From NCBI GenBank assembly GCA_902800395.1, contig CADCEC010000007.1:42405-106404 (forward strand): a stretch of DNA of 64,000 bases, given 5' to 3'. The notes below the pieces were generated by a model. The model did not search any database. It worked only from the letters and a program-made list of their open reading frames with translations, and was not told the DNA's origin. Source of the stretch: an uncultured Bacteroidota bacterium (GTDB lineage: Bacteria > Bacteroidota > Bacteroidia > Bacteroidales > P3). Positions 25,823-34,917 of this stretch are shown in pieces. Position numbers and translations under genes: made by a program. The number at the start of each line of letters is the position of its first letter. The first letter of the stretch is position 1.

Positions 25823-25853
25823 CAAATGTACAAAAAAATTTTCTAACAGCAAA
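25823..25853 (-). promoter_or_regulatory. Consensus promoter for the TPR-secG-helicase operon
   Basis: Read on the minus strand: TTTG at 25853-25850, a 19-base spacer, TACATTTG at 25830-25823. Both elements are exact; the transcript would begin just upstream of the gene ending at 25115. Confidence 0.75.
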
Positions 25854-25956
25854 AAAAGAATTTATTTTACAATATTATATATCTGTATTTGTGATAATTA
25901 TGTACAAAAAAGTTTTTTCGGGAATAATTTTTTATCAACAATTCAAAAATAATTCG

Positions 25957-25964
25957 TACTTTTG
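25957..25964 (+). promoter_or_regulatory. Bacteroidota -7 element TACTTTTG before rpmH
   Basis: Exact TAnnTTTG 44 bases before the L34 start; the -33 region is AT-rich without a clear TTTG. Confidence 0.65.
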
Positions 25965-26008
25965 CACTTCAATTTTGACAAGAAAAGAAACAAAAATATA
26001 GCTAAAAA

Positions 26009-26155
26009 ATGAAAAGAACATTCCAACCGTCAACGAGGAAAAGAGTCAACAAGCACGGTTTCCGCAAGAGAATGTCTACCGCCAACGGTAGAAAAGTGCT
26101 GGCTGCACGTCGCAGAAAAGGCAGAAAAAGACTGACTGTCTCCGACGAGAGATAG
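26009..26155 (+). CDS. rpmH: 50S ribosomal protein L34
   Basis: Short highly basic ribosomal protein: 48 residues starting [20 protein letters not shown] and ending KRLTVSDER. The signature KRTFQPS-RKR--KHGFR-RM-T-NGR-VL--RR-KGR--L is complete. It has its own promoter and is followed 16 bases later by rlmD. L34 is usually beside rnpA/dnaA, so this isolated placement next to an rRNA methyltransferase is a Bacteroidota-type arrangement. Confidence 0.97.
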   Translation: MKRTFQPSTRKRVNKHGFRKRMSTANGRKVLAARRRKGRKRLTVSDER

Positions 26156-26171
26156 CAAGTGCTACCCTAGC

Positions 26172-27599
26172 ATGGCGAAAAAGAAAGAGTTACCCCTGCT
26201 TGAGCAGGTGACCATCGCCGATGCGGGCGCAGAAGGAAAGGCCGTTGCTAAAGTCAACGGCCTTGTTGTGTTTGTACCCTTCGTCGTCCCGGGAGATGTG
26301 GTGGACATCCAGCTGCTCAAGAAGAAAAAGAGCTACGCCGAAGGACGCGCCGTCCGCTTCCACCACTACTCCGAGGCTCGCGTCGAACCCCGTTGTCCCC
26401 ATTTCGGGGTCTGCGGCGGATGCAAATGGCAGACACTGAACTATGCCGCACAGCTCGACGCCAAGCAGCGTCAGGTGCGCGACAACCTCGAGCGTCTCGG
26501 TAATGTCGACTGCTCCGGGATGCGGCCCATCTGCGGCTCCGACAACATCTACTACTACCGCAACAAGCTGGAATTCACCTTCTCCACCAAAACCTGGCGC
26601 ACTCCCGAGCAGATAGCCTCCGGCGAGCCATTGCCTTCCCGTGGTGCCCTCGGATTTCACATCCCCCAACTCTTCGACAAAGTGCTTCCCATCGAGCACT
26701 GCGCCCTACAGGCCGACCCCAGCAACGACATCCGCCTCGCCGTGAGCCGTTTTGCAGAAGACAACAACTTGGAATACTACGACATACGCAACCATACGGG
26801 ATTCCTCCGCAACCTCGTCATCCGCAACACCTCCACCGGCCACTGGATGGTTATCGTCATCGTGGCCCAGGACAACCCCTCGCAACTCTTCCCCCTACTC
26901 GACATGCTGGCCGAACGCTTCCCGCAAATCACCTCGCTCCAATATATCGTCAACACCAAATTCAACGACTCCTACGGCGACCTGCAGGTCATCACCTACC
27001 GCGGCGCCGACCACATCGAGGAGCAGATGGAAGGCTACAACGGTAGCCGTCCGCTGCATTTCATCATCAACCCCAAGTCGTTCTACCAGACCAACTCCGC
27101 CCAAGCGCAACGTCTCTACAGTTTCGTGGCCGAACTCGCTGAGTTACAGCCCACCGACACCCTCTACGACCTCTACACCGGCACCGGCACCATCGCCCTC
27201 TTCCTCGCCGATAAATGCCGTCGAGTGGTAGGCATCGAGTATGTTGAGGAGGCCATTGCCGACGCCAAAGTCAACGCGCGCCTCAACGGATTCGACAACA
27301 CCCGTTTTTATGCTGGCGATATGGCGCAGGTCCTCACCCCCGAATTCATCGCCGCCAACGGCCGCCCCGACGTGGTGGTCACCGACCCCCCGCGCGCCGG
27401 CATGCACGAGAAAGTGGTCGCCCAACTCCTCGCCACGGCACCACGCAAAATCGTCTACGTCAGCTGCAACCCCGCCACCCAGGCCCGCGACCTGCAGCTC
27501 CTTGCCGAACGCTACGAGGTCCGTCGCATCCAGCCCGTCGACATGTTCCCCCACACTCAGCACGTCGAAAACATCGCCGAACTGATGTTAAAAAACTGA
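26172..27599 (+). CDS. rlmD: RlmD-type 23S rRNA (uracil-C5)-methyltransferase
   Basis: RumA/TrmA-family SAM methyltransferase, probably for U1939 of 23S rRNA. 475 residues: N-terminal TRAM domain (VTIADAGAEGKAVAKVNGLVVFV), iron-sulfur cysteines in CPHFGVCGGCKWQ, central insert, then methyltransferase core with DLYTGTGTIALFL (SAM loop), VVVTDPPRAGMH, and catalytic-cysteine motif VYVSCNPATQARDL. Co-transcribed with rpmH. TrmA-like specificity cannot be fully excluded, but the TRAM and Fe-S features favour RlmD. Confidence 0.92.
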   Translation: MAKKKELPLLEQVTIADAGAEGKAVAKVNGLVVFVPFVVPGDVVDIQLLKKKKSYAEGRAVRFHHYSEARVEPRCPHFGVCGGCKWQTLNYAAQLDAKQRQVRDNLERLGNVDCSGMRPICGSDNIYYYRNKLEFTFSTKTWRTPEQIASGEPLPSRGALGFHIPQLFDKVLPIEHCALQADPSNDIRLAVSRFAEDNNLEYYDIRNHTGFLRNLVIRNTSTGHWMVIVIVAQDNPSQLFPLLDMLAERFPQITSLQYIVNTKFNDSYGDLQVITYRGADHIEEQMEGYNGSRPLHFIINPKSFYQTNSAQAQRLYSFVAELAELQPTDTLYDLYTGTGTIALFLADKCRRVVGIEYVEEAIADAKVNARLNGFDNTRFYAGDMAQVLTPEFIAANGRPDVVVTDPPRAGMHEKVVAQLLATAPRKIVYVSCNPATQARDLQLLAERYEVRRIQPVDMFPHTQHVENIAELMLKN

Positions 27600-27648
27600 A
27601 AAAATTCATTTTTTTCAATAAGGTAACACACATTTCCAAAAAAAGTGT

Positions 27649-27656
27649 TATCTTTG
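27649..27656 (+). promoter_or_regulatory. Bacteroidota -7 element TATCTTTG
   Basis: Exact match 110 bases before the T9SS cargo start, giving a leader of roughly 100 bases. Confidence 0.6.
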
Positions 27657-27766
27657 CATGTTGTTCCCTGCGGTAAACAAAACGCCCGCATCGATGCAAC
27701 ACCCTATATTTTAAAGGAATATATATATTTAACATAGAATAATAATAAATAAAAATACAAACTGAC

Positions 27767-29680
27767 ATGATGAAAAAAGTATTTTTGAGTCTGCTTTGGG
27801 CCATCGCTTGCATGCCTGCTGCTTTCAGCCAGACCAAAGCTGGCGACCTGGTCGTCACCGACACCTCTGTTTGTGGCTCTTTCACATGGGACATTAACAA
27901 CGTCACCTACACCAGGGACACCACCGTCGTCTACACGACTGCTTCCACCACCTACGTGCTCCACCTCTCCACGGGCGGCGCCACCTACGACACCGCTGTC
28001 GCCTACGACCTCACCGGCTACTGCTACGCCAACTGGAACAACAAACGTTATGTCGCCAACGGCACCTATTTCGACACCATCCATGTCGCCGGCTCCTGCG
28101 ACACCATCGTGAAAGTCAATGTCAACCTCACCATCGCCCACCCCGACACCACCCTCTCCACCGTCTACGGCGACTGCTCCTACCTCTGGGACGATGAGGT
28201 CATTACCGAGGCCGGTATCTACACCCGCTCCCTCACCACCGTCGAGGAAGGCTGCGACAGCGTCGTCGCCATCAATGTCATCCTCTCCGGTGTCCTCAAC
28301 ATCGACACCACCATCGTGGCTTGCGAGAGCTTCATCTCCGGCGAAGACACCATCACCTCCGACACCACGCTGGTCGTCCACGGCACCACCGCCACCTGCG
28401 CCATCAACACCTCCCTCCACATCGTCATCGCCCATGGCGTCAGCGACACCACAGTGGTCGACACCATCGGTGGTTGTAAGATTGTCTGGGGCGGCGTCAC
28501 CTATGGCTACACCAGCGTCGGCAACACCTACTACGCCAATATCGGCACCGTCAACGGCTGCGACAGCGTCGTGGGTATCCACATCGTCGCCTTCGACAGC
28601 ATCGAACACGAGACCATCGTCTCCGAAAACGAGCGCTGCGGCTCCTACTCCCTCGCCTATTCCGCCCTCAAACCCAACGGCACCTACGAGAACCGCACCG
28701 CCACCTTCACCGTCGACGGCACCTACAACAATGCCCCCAACGGCGACACCCTCATGAAATACGACCGCTACGCCTACTGCCGCTCCTACAAGACCCTCGT
28801 CCTTAACGTTATCGAGATTGAAGACAGAGTCCGCGACTACACCGTCGACACCATGGTGTGCGACAAATATACCTTCTCCTTCAACGACTTTGAAGGCAAC
28901 CTCATGTACTTCTACGAGTCTGTCGACACCGTCCTGAGAAGTTCCGGTGCCCACCAGAACCTCAACTCCTGCTACGACTCCCTCGCCCACTTCATCGTCG
29001 TGGTGAACCACAAGCACTACAACGACACCATCGCCAAAGTTTGCGAAAGCTTCACCTGGGAGGCCAACGGCGTCACCTACACCTCCTCCACCGTCGATTC
29101 CGTCCGCCTCTCCATCCGCACCGTCGGTGAGAACTGCGACTCCATCTGCCGCCTCCGCCTCACCATCAACAAGAACCCCGATGTGCATATCGAAGGCGAC
29201 TGGCACGTCAACCCCGGCGAGACCGCTCACCTCAAGGCAGTCTACAAGACCTCCGACCATCCCACCTTCCAGTGGTACAAGAACGAGGTAGCCATTCCCG
29301 CCAGCCAGGGTGGTAAAGCCGACTCCCTCAATGTCACCGAGAGCACCAACACCGACATCCGCCTCGAGTCCACCAGCAACAAGGGCTGCGTCACCAACAA
29401 CTGGATTACCGTCACCTTCCATGTGGGCATCGACGAGGTCGAGAACCTCCAGGTCAACATCTACCCCAACCCCGCCAGCCGCTTCATCAACATCGAGAGT
29501 GCCGACGCCATCAGCCAGGTGATTGTCTACAACATCATCGGCCAGCAGGTCATCGCCCGCACCGTCGACGCCAACGCCACACAGCTTGACCTCGGCAACC
29601 TCGCCACCGGTACCTACACCATGGCCATCCTCTCCGCCAACGGCGACCGTGCCACACGCAAATTCATTGTCAATAAATAA
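27767..29680 (+). CDS. T9SS type A cargo protein with repeated Cys-rich modules
   Basis: 637-residue exported protein: signal peptide ending AAFSQ, then five to six degenerate modules each containing a C-S-x-W type core (SVCGSFTWDI, GDCSYLWDDE, GGCKIVWGG, VCESFTWEANG) and a GCDSVV/NCDSIC closing motif, followed by an Ig-like segment (HVNPGETAHLKAVYKTS, TFQWYKN). The last ~75 residues (VNIYPNPASRFINIES, VIVYNIIGQQV, LATGTYTMAIL, KFIVNK) are a T9SS type A sorting domain, normally cleaved on export. Function of the modules is unknown; adhesion or surface layer is plausible. The coding strand is C-rich. The stop overlaps apbE (TAATG). Confidence 0.82.
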   Translation: MMKKVFLSLLWAIACMPAAFSQTKAGDLVVTDTSVCGSFTWDINNVTYTRDTTVVYTTASTTYVLHLSTGGATYDTAVAYDLTGYCYANWNNKRYVANGTYFDTIHVAGSCDTIVKVNVNLTIAHPDTTLSTVYGDCSYLWDDEVITEAGIYTRSLTTVEEGCDSVVAINVILSGVLNIDTTIVACESFISGEDTITSDTTLVVHGTTATCAINTSLHIVIAHGVSDTTVVDTIGGCKIVWGGVTYGYTSVGNTYYANIGTVNGCDSVVGIHIVAFDSIEHETIVSENERCGSYSLAYSALKPNGTYENRTATFTVDGTYNNAPNGDTLMKYDRYAYCRSYKTLVLNVIEIEDRVRDYTVDTMVCDKYTFSFNDFEGNLMYFYESVDTVLRSSGAHQNLNSCYDSLAHFIVVVNHKHYNDTIAKVCESFTWEANGVTYTSSTVDSVRLSIRTVGENCDSICRLRLTINKNPDVHIEGDWHVNPGETAHLKAVYKTSDHPTFQWYKNEVAIPASQGGKADSLNVTESTNTDIRLESTSNKGCVTNNWITVTFHVGIDEVENLQVNIYPNPASRFINIESADAISQVIVYNIIGQQVIARTVDANATQLDLGNLATGTYTMAILSANGDRATRKFIVNK

Positions 29681-30750
29681 TGAATATATATTGTAAAAAC
29701 AGAAGCGTCTGGCACCCCCGTGCCGGACGCTTTTTGATAGCCCTCCTCGCCTCGGCCATCCTCACCGCCTGCCACACCCCCGTTCGTCACAACGCGAACG
29801 AGCCTGTGCGCCTCAGCGGCGAAGCCCAGGGCACCTACTATTCCATCCTCTACTACGATAGCCTGCAGCGTAACCTGCAGCCGCAGATAGACTCCCTCCT
29901 CGACGACTTCGACCTCACAGCCTCCCTCTGGGTCGACAGCTCGCTCCTGCGCCGTCTCAACGCCAACCTCACCGACACCCTCAACCCACTTCTCGCCGAC
30001 CTCCTGCAGCAGTCACTCTACATCAACCGCTACACCGACGGAGCCTTCGACTGCCGCATCGGCCGTCTCGTACAGGCCTGGGGCTTCAGCTTCCGCCAGC
30101 GCGAAGAGCTCGACGGCAGCACCCTCGACAGCCTCCTCCACGCTGCACGCGCCACCGTAGCCGTCGACACCGTCGACGGCGCCCTCCTCCTCCGCAAGGA
30201 AAACGCCGCCACCGAGCTCGACTTCAACGCCATCGCCCAAGGCTACGCCTCCGACCTCCTGGCACAATACCTCGAGAGTCAAGGCATCAGCTCCTACATC
30301 GTCAACATCGGCGGCGAAGTCATCAGCCACGGCGCCAAACCCGACGGCAGACCTTGGGTAGCAGGTATCGAGCAACCTTCCGAGGACCGCTACAGCAGTC
30401 CCATAGTACACACCCGCATAGCTCTCCACGACCAGTCCGTTGTCACCTCAGGCAGCTATCGCAAATATTATGAGAAAGACGGAGCCCGCTATTCCCACAC
30501 CATCGACCCCGCCACGGGGCGCCCGGTGGGTCACACTCTCCTCAGCACCTCCGTTGTGGAGAAGGAATGCTGGCTCGCCGACGCTATGGCCACGGCCTAC
30601 ATGGTCATGGGACTGGAGAAAGGCAAAGCCTTCATCTCCGCCCATCCCAACGGCCCCGGCACCCAAGCGGTCTTCTTCATCTACGACTCCTGCGGCACCC
30701 TGGCCACCTACGCCACCCCAGGATTTGAACGAATGATAATAAAAAAGTAA
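29680..30750 (+). CDS. apbE: ApbE FAD:protein FMN transferase (lipoprotein)
   Basis: Periplasmic flavinyltransferase that attaches FMN to Thr residues of target proteins such as NqrB/C or RnfD/G subunits. 356 residues with lipoprotein signal LIALLASAILTAC. Family motifs: EAQGTYYSILYYD, the FNAIAQGYASDLLAQYLE region (family D-GGIAKGYA, here with Asn/Gln differences), VNIGGEVISHG, and C-terminal HTIDPATGRPVGH with ADAMATAYMVMG. Start chosen at the TAATG overlap with the upstream gene. Unusually, a rho-independent terminator (29704-29735) lies inside the first 19 codons. Confidence 0.9.
   Translation: MNIYCKNRSVWHPRAGRFLIALLASAILTACHTPVRHNANEPVRLSGEAQGTYYSILYYDSLQRNLQPQIDSLLDDFDLTASLWVDSSLLRRLNANLTDTLNPLLADLLQQSLYINRYTDGAFDCRIGRLVQAWGFSFRQREELDGSTLDSLLHAARATVAVDTVDGALLLRKENAATELDFNAIAQGYASDLLAQYLESQGISSYIVNIGGEVISHGAKPDGRPWVAGIEQPSEDRYSSPIVHTRIALHDQSVVTSGSYRKYYEKDGARYSHTIDPATGRPVGHTLLSTSVVEKECWLADAMATAYMVMGLEKGKAFISAHPNGPGTQAVFFIYDSCGTLATYATPGFERMIIKK
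29704..29735 (+). terminator. Terminator of the T9SS gene embedded in the 5' end of apbE
   Basis: Arms AGCGTCTGGCAC and GTGCCGGACGCT (12 pairs, one G-U) with loop CCCC, then TTTT. It lies 24 bases after the upstream stop and inside apbE coding codons 9-19, so apbE expression should depend on read-through or on ribosomes disrupting the hairpin. Confidence 0.8.
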
Positions 30751-30754
30751 TCAT

Positions 30755-31618
30755 ATGAAATCTATGACCGGTTACGCCAAGGTGCAGTCCACCTTTGGCG
30801 ACAAGAAACTGAACATCGAAATCAAGACCCTCAACAGCAAGCAGCTCGACCTCATCGTCAAAGTCCCCGCCGCCTACCGCGCCAAGGAACTCGACATCCG
30901 CGCCATGCTGGGCCAGCTCGAACGCGGCAAGGTGGAATGCATCTTAAGTGAAGAAAGCACCGCCACCGCGGCAGCCTCCTTCAACAGCGACCTGCTGGCG
31001 GCGCGTTACTCCGCCTTGTGGGGGCTCGCCAACAAAATCGGCGCCCCTGTCGACAATCTCTACAGCCACCTCGCCACCATGCCTGACATCTGGAACAGTG
31101 CCTCCGACAGCGAGATTACCGACGACGAATGGAGCGTCGTCAGCGCCGATCTCCAACGCGCCATCGACCTCTGCGACCAGTTCCGCGCCCATGAAGGCGA
31201 CGTGCTGGAGAAGGACTTCCACAAGCATGTCGACCTCATCGAGGAGAAGCTCCGCGCCATTCCCGCCCTCGAGGGCGAGCGCATCGACACCGCCAAGGAA
31301 CGCATCCGCCGCTATATGGCCGAAGCCGCCGTCAAGGAAGTCGACGAGAACCGCTTCGAGCAGGAACTCATCTACTACCTCGAGAAGCTCGACATCACCG
31401 AGGAGAAGGTGCGCCTGCAGAAACACATCGACTATTTCCGCCAGACGATGGCCAACGAACCCTCCTGCGGCAAGAAGCTGGCCTTCGTGGCACAGGAGAT
31501 GGGGCGCGAAATCAACACCACAGGTTCCAAAGCCAACCACGCCGAGATACAGAAAATCGTCGTCGAGATGAAAGACGAACTGGAGAAAATCAAGGAGCAA
31601 CTAGGCAACGTGTTATAA
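30755..31618 (+). CDS. yicC: YicC-family protein (endoribonuclease-like)
   Basis: 287 residues, complete YicC architecture: N-terminal MKSMTGYAKVQ and IEIKTLNSKQLDLIVKVP, central helical part, C-terminal DUF1732 segment (RLQKHIDYFRQTM, CGKKLAFVAQEMGREINTTGSKAN, VVEMKDELEKIKEQLGNV). YicC proteins degrade RNA in E. coli and affect stationary phase. It follows apbE by 4 bases and ends at a strong terminator. Confidence 0.93.
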   Translation: MKSMTGYAKVQSTFGDKKLNIEIKTLNSKQLDLIVKVPAAYRAKELDIRAMLGQLERGKVECILSEESTATAAASFNSDLLAARYSALWGLANKIGAPVDNLYSHLATMPDIWNSASDSEITDDEWSVVSADLQRAIDLCDQFRAHEGDVLEKDFHKHVDLIEEKLRAIPALEGERIDTAKERIRRYMAEAAVKEVDENRFEQELIYYLEKLDITEEKVRLQKHIDYFRQTMANEPSCGKKLAFVAQEMGREINTTGSKANHAEIQKIVVEMKDELEKIKEQLGNVL

Positions 31619-31631
31619 AAAACACACAATA

Positions 31632-31665
31632 AAAAAAAAGGCTCCCGTTCGGGAGCCTTTTTTTT
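31632..31665 (+). terminator. Bidirectional terminator between convergent genes
   Basis: GGCTCCCG/CGGGAGCC stem with a TT loop, flanked by a run of A on the left and eight T on the right. Serves yicC on the plus strand and is positioned to serve the minus-strand gene ending at 31680. Confidence 0.88.
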
Positions 31666-31679
31666 ATGAGTTACTCGTC

Positions 31680-34463
31680 TTATTTGATGATGAGTTTCTC
31701 GATCTTGCTGAAGGTGTCGTTGGTGACACGCACGAAGTAAGCGCCGGCGGGGATGTTGCTGACGTTAATCATGTGCTCGCTCTCAGCATTGATGTTGGCA
31801 TTGTAGATCACGCGGCCGCTCATGTCGAGGATGCTGCAGTTGACCATGCCAGTGACACCCTTCATGTTCAGCTTCACAGTGGAAGTGGCAGGATTCGGGG
31901 CGACGCTGAGGATAGCCTCAGGAGCAACGGGGTCGATGCCCACGTTGAAGGGCTCCCAACGGGTGTAGACGGTGAGGTCGTACTCCTGGTTGGCCTCGAA
32001 CTCGTTCATATAGAGCACCCAGTAGCTACGCTCGAGAAGGGTAACGTCGTTACTGTCAACAACATTGTATTCCTGAACATAGTAGTCACCTTCGCCAGTT
32101 TCCTCATTGAGGGGCTGCAGCAGCTCACCATTGAGCTCGACGCGGTCGAGAACAGCGTGGTCGCTGGTGGGGACAATGTCGATGCGCTGCTGGGAACCAG
32201 CAACAACCTGGATAGGAGTGCCGCAGAGCTCATCATCGTTACGGGTAACGGAGACCTCGGTGGAGTCGGTGGTCATGCAGATAGCACCCAGCTGAGCGTA
32301 CTCAACGGGACGGGCGGGTCCGACGATGGGGCGAATCATAGGATAGTTGTCAATGTTATAAGCGGTGATGTTCTTGCCGGAAGCGGGACCTTCGGGGTCG
32401 TAAACGATAACCTCGAGATAGTTGGCTTCGCCGGGAGCAGGGACATAACGATAGTCGCGGGATTCGGCAGCAGCCGCGGCATACTGGGCTTCCTCTCCGT
32501 TGTAGCCAAAGCCCACATTGACAGTAGCTCCAGTATCATTGATAAATCTGAAGGTGCTGCGGGTACCAGCGATGGCGAAGTTAGCGTCATCGTTCAGACG
32601 ATAGCCGAAACGGTAGGAGGTGTTGGGCTCAAGAGCGGGCTGCTCGATGAATTGGATATTGATGGCCTTATAACCAGAATTGGGAAGAAGATAGCCACCG
32701 TTGGTGTAGAGCTGGCCGTTGATGTCGTTAGCGTCGACTTCGAAAGCCATACCGTCGATACCGCAGGGGAGAGAGTTGAAGTAGAGGGAGGAACCATCCT
32801 CGGTCTCTTCATAGCTCTCTTTGTAGGTCACGGGGACAATGGAAGCACCTTCAAGGTCGGTAGCATCACGGTCGGTGGCAGCGATAAGCTCGAGGCCACG
32901 GAAGACCCAGCCCTCGGGGATGTCGTTACCGGTGACGAAACGGCCATGGACAGCGTAGCCGGCCATGCTAACGTGGCCACCATTAGCAGGATCAGAACCT
33001 TCGTTGGTCACAAACTGAGCACCATCGTAACGAGGATCGGGATCGGTGAAAGCGGTCTGGAAAGAAGCACCCGAGGGGATGATACCATTGTCGAAGCCCC
33101 AGCGGTAGCCGCCCTCGCGGGTGGAACCGGCGCCGAAGGTCATCTCGGGAGAGACATAGTAGAGAACGGTGTCGTAGACGCGGCTGAGGTTGCCACCAGT
33201 GACACCGAAACTATAGAAGTTCTTGCCCTCGGTGGTCACAGGAAGACCACGTCCCTGATAGCCACCAACGAGGGTACCGGTGGTGTTCTCGAAGTTGGCG
33301 GAGTGGTTGATCCAGCTCTGCATGCCAGAGTTGGCCAGATATTCAGTGTTGAAGAAGCCACGCTCGTCGATAGCCACAGCGTAAGAGGTGTCGATGTTGC
33401 CCTGAGGAACGGTGACACCAGTACCCTGGAAAATCTGACTGATAGCATCGCGGTCAGAGCCAGCATTGAGGGTAACCTTGGCATTGCTGATGTTAGCGGA
33501 GCTGAGGTTCTGAGCGTTGACACCCCAAGTCATAGGAATGTTCATGCCCTGAGGCATCATGCCATAGATACCGTCGATACGGGAGGGGCTGTTGAGAGCC
33601 CAGTACTCGCTGAGGGTAAGAGCCATCACGGCCACATTGTCGACAGCCCAGAAGTAGCCGAAAGCAGAGCCACGGCCGTTGGACCAAGCACGGATACGGA
33701 GTTCAACAGTGCTCTCAGTGTTGAGACTGTGGGGCATGACATAGCGAACCTTGTTGGCACCCCAGCTGTTGACGCTTATGTCGATACCGGTGATGTTGAT
33801 TTCGCGGGCCCACCACTGGCCATTGACCTTATAGTCGATGTAGCACTTGTCGTAGTATTTACGATAGCACTGGGTGAGGGAAACCTCAATCATCTGGGCG
33901 TTGGAAGGACGAGCCACCTGCGGGATGGTGAAGTAGGTGTTGAAAATACCACGGGTGGCGCTGGTTTCCATGTAGGAAAGGAACATGAAACCATCATCAT
34001 TTGGCTCGCGAGGACTCACAGAGGGCTCGATATCCTCAGTGATGTACTCCGGATGGCACGTGGGCACACCCTGAACATCCCATGTCAACCAATCGGCGAG
34101 ACCGGGAACAATGGAAGTGATGTTTTGAGTGAAACTTTCACAACTGGCAACACGCTGCCATTTGTTCTTGTCACCATTGATAGAGTGTTTGTTGCCGTTA
34201 CCAACGACGGTGTCGTTGATTCGGTCGCTAGCCCCGACCACACCGATGGTGTAGTCGCTGGCAACGTCAATCTTGAAGACATGAATGGTGTCGTGACCAT
34301 TGGCCTTGCTGAAGATGGAGGCCTTGTAGTCCACAGCTGCCTTGGTAGGAGCGGTAGGAGCCTTCTCTTTGCGCACATCATCTTTGATGGAAATGCGCGA
34401 GGTCTGTGCAAAGGCGACGGAAGCGCACAGTGCAAAACCCATAACCATTAATACTTTTTTCAT
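31680..34463 (-). CDS. T9SS type A cargo protein, 927 aa, function unknown
   Basis: Signal peptide MKKVLMVMGFALCASVAFAQ; then a long extracellular region with a probable jelly-roll/choice-of-anchor-like segment (FWAVDNVAVMALTLSEYWA near residue 270), several Asp/Asn-rich beta-sandwich blocks, and the C-terminal ~75 residues (LSVAPNPATSTVKLNM, CSILDMSGRVIYNA, IPAGAYFVRVTN, KLIIK), a T9SS type A sorting domain. No catalytic motif is recognisable. Monocistronic, with a promoter and a ~150-base leader. Its coding strand lacks the strong C bias of the cargo genes at 10503 and 27767. Confidence 0.75.
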   Translation of the reverse strand: MKKVLMVMGFALCASVAFAQTSRISIKDDVRKEKAPTAPTKAAVDYKASIFSKANGHDTIHVFKIDVASDYTIGVVGASDRINDTVVGNGNKHSINGDKNKWQRVASCESFTQNITSIVPGLADWLTWDVQGVPTCHPEYITEDIEPSVSPREPNDDGFMFLSYMETSATRGIFNTYFTIPQVARPSNAQMIEVSLTQCYRKYYDKCYIDYKVNGQWWAREINITGIDISVNSWGANKVRYVMPHSLNTESTVELRIRAWSNGRGSAFGYFWAVDNVAVMALTLSEYWALNSPSRIDGIYGMMPQGMNIPMTWGVNAQNLSSANISNAKVTLNAGSDRDAISQIFQGTGVTVPQGNIDTSYAVAIDERGFFNTEYLANSGMQSWINHSANFENTTGTLVGGYQGRGLPVTTEGKNFYSFGVTGGNLSRVYDTVLYYVSPEMTFGAGSTREGGYRWGFDNGIIPSGASFQTAFTDPDPRYDGAQFVTNEGSDPANGGHVSMAGYAVHGRFVTGNDIPEGWVFRGLELIAATDRDATDLEGASIVPVTYKESYEETEDGSSLYFNSLPCGIDGMAFEVDANDINGQLYTNGGYLLPNSGYKAINIQFIEQPALEPNTSYRFGYRLNDDANFAIAGTRSTFRFINDTGATVNVGFGYNGEEAQYAAAAAESRDYRYVPAPGEANYLEVIVYDPEGPASGKNITAYNIDNYPMIRPIVGPARPVEYAQLGAICMTTDSTEVSVTRNDDELCGTPIQVVAGSQQRIDIVPTSDHAVLDRVELNGELLQPLNEETGEGDYYVQEYNVVDSNDVTLLERSYWVLYMNEFEANQEYDLTVYTRWEPFNVGIDPVAPEAILSVAPNPATSTVKLNMKGVTGMVNCSILDMSGRVIYNANINAESEHMINVSNIPAGAYFVRVTNDTFSKIEKLIIK

Positions 34464-34917
34464 TTTGATTGTTGTTTGATGTTAATATTTTGTTTTTTCA
34501 ATCTTTTTCTTTGTCTTCAATTCAATTTCGCCTGCATTACCTAAAATCCAACCTTTTCAGTACCAAAAACATGCACCCCCGAGGGGCACTTTTCCACAAT
34601 ATGTTTTACGATGCAAATATAAGCATTTTTTTTTACACACCAACTATTGACATCATTTTTTTGTTTTTTTATGATTTCCTCACCCCCTTCCGCATAGCCT
34701 CCGGAAGCTCATTTCTCCAGTATTTGTTCAGTATTTGTTCAGTATTTGTTCAGTATTTGTTCAGTGATTCACTGAACAAATACTGAACAATAACAATACA
34801 TCTATATGACAACTAGTTATTTGTGGCGCTGGCTTCAAGTCGGCATAGCAACTTAAAAAAATTGTTTCGACACAATAAAAACGGCCGCAGGGCGTTGTAT
34901 GCTGAAAACAGAGAAGA
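34464..34917. repeat. Divergent intergenic region with 11-base repeats and a 45-base palindrome
   Basis: 454 bases without a gene. The left part is the leader and promoter of the minus-strand T9SS gene (a CCCC/GGGG hairpin near 34574-34588). 34717-34768 holds four copies of the 11-base unit CAGTATTTGTT. The last copy merges into a perfect inverted repeat at 34746-34790 (22-base arms, one-base centre, CAGTGATTCACTG). The remaining ~125 bases before the TPR lipoprotein show no clear promoter; TTGTTTCGACACAATAAAA near 34863 is the best candidate region. Confidence 0.75.
34614..34643 (-). promoter_or_regulatory. Promoter of the 927-aa T9SS gene
   Basis: Minus strand: TTG at 34643-34641, 19-base spacer, TATATTTG at 34621-34614. 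Implies a leader of about 145 bases. Confidence 0.7.

Noticed and set aside
27704-29422. Long open frame antisense to the T9SS cargo gene (572 codons)
   Set aside because: It is a shadow of a GC- and C-rich coding strand: composition is Gly/Val/Asp-rich, with no start signal, promoter or recognisable motif.
31773-34451. 892-codon open frame antisense to the 927-residue T9SS gene
   Set aside because: Same shadow effect; the minus-strand gene has a signal peptide and sorting domain, the antisense frame has none.
34717-34790. CRISPR array
   Set aside because: Units are 11 bases with no unique spacers and no cas genes nearby.
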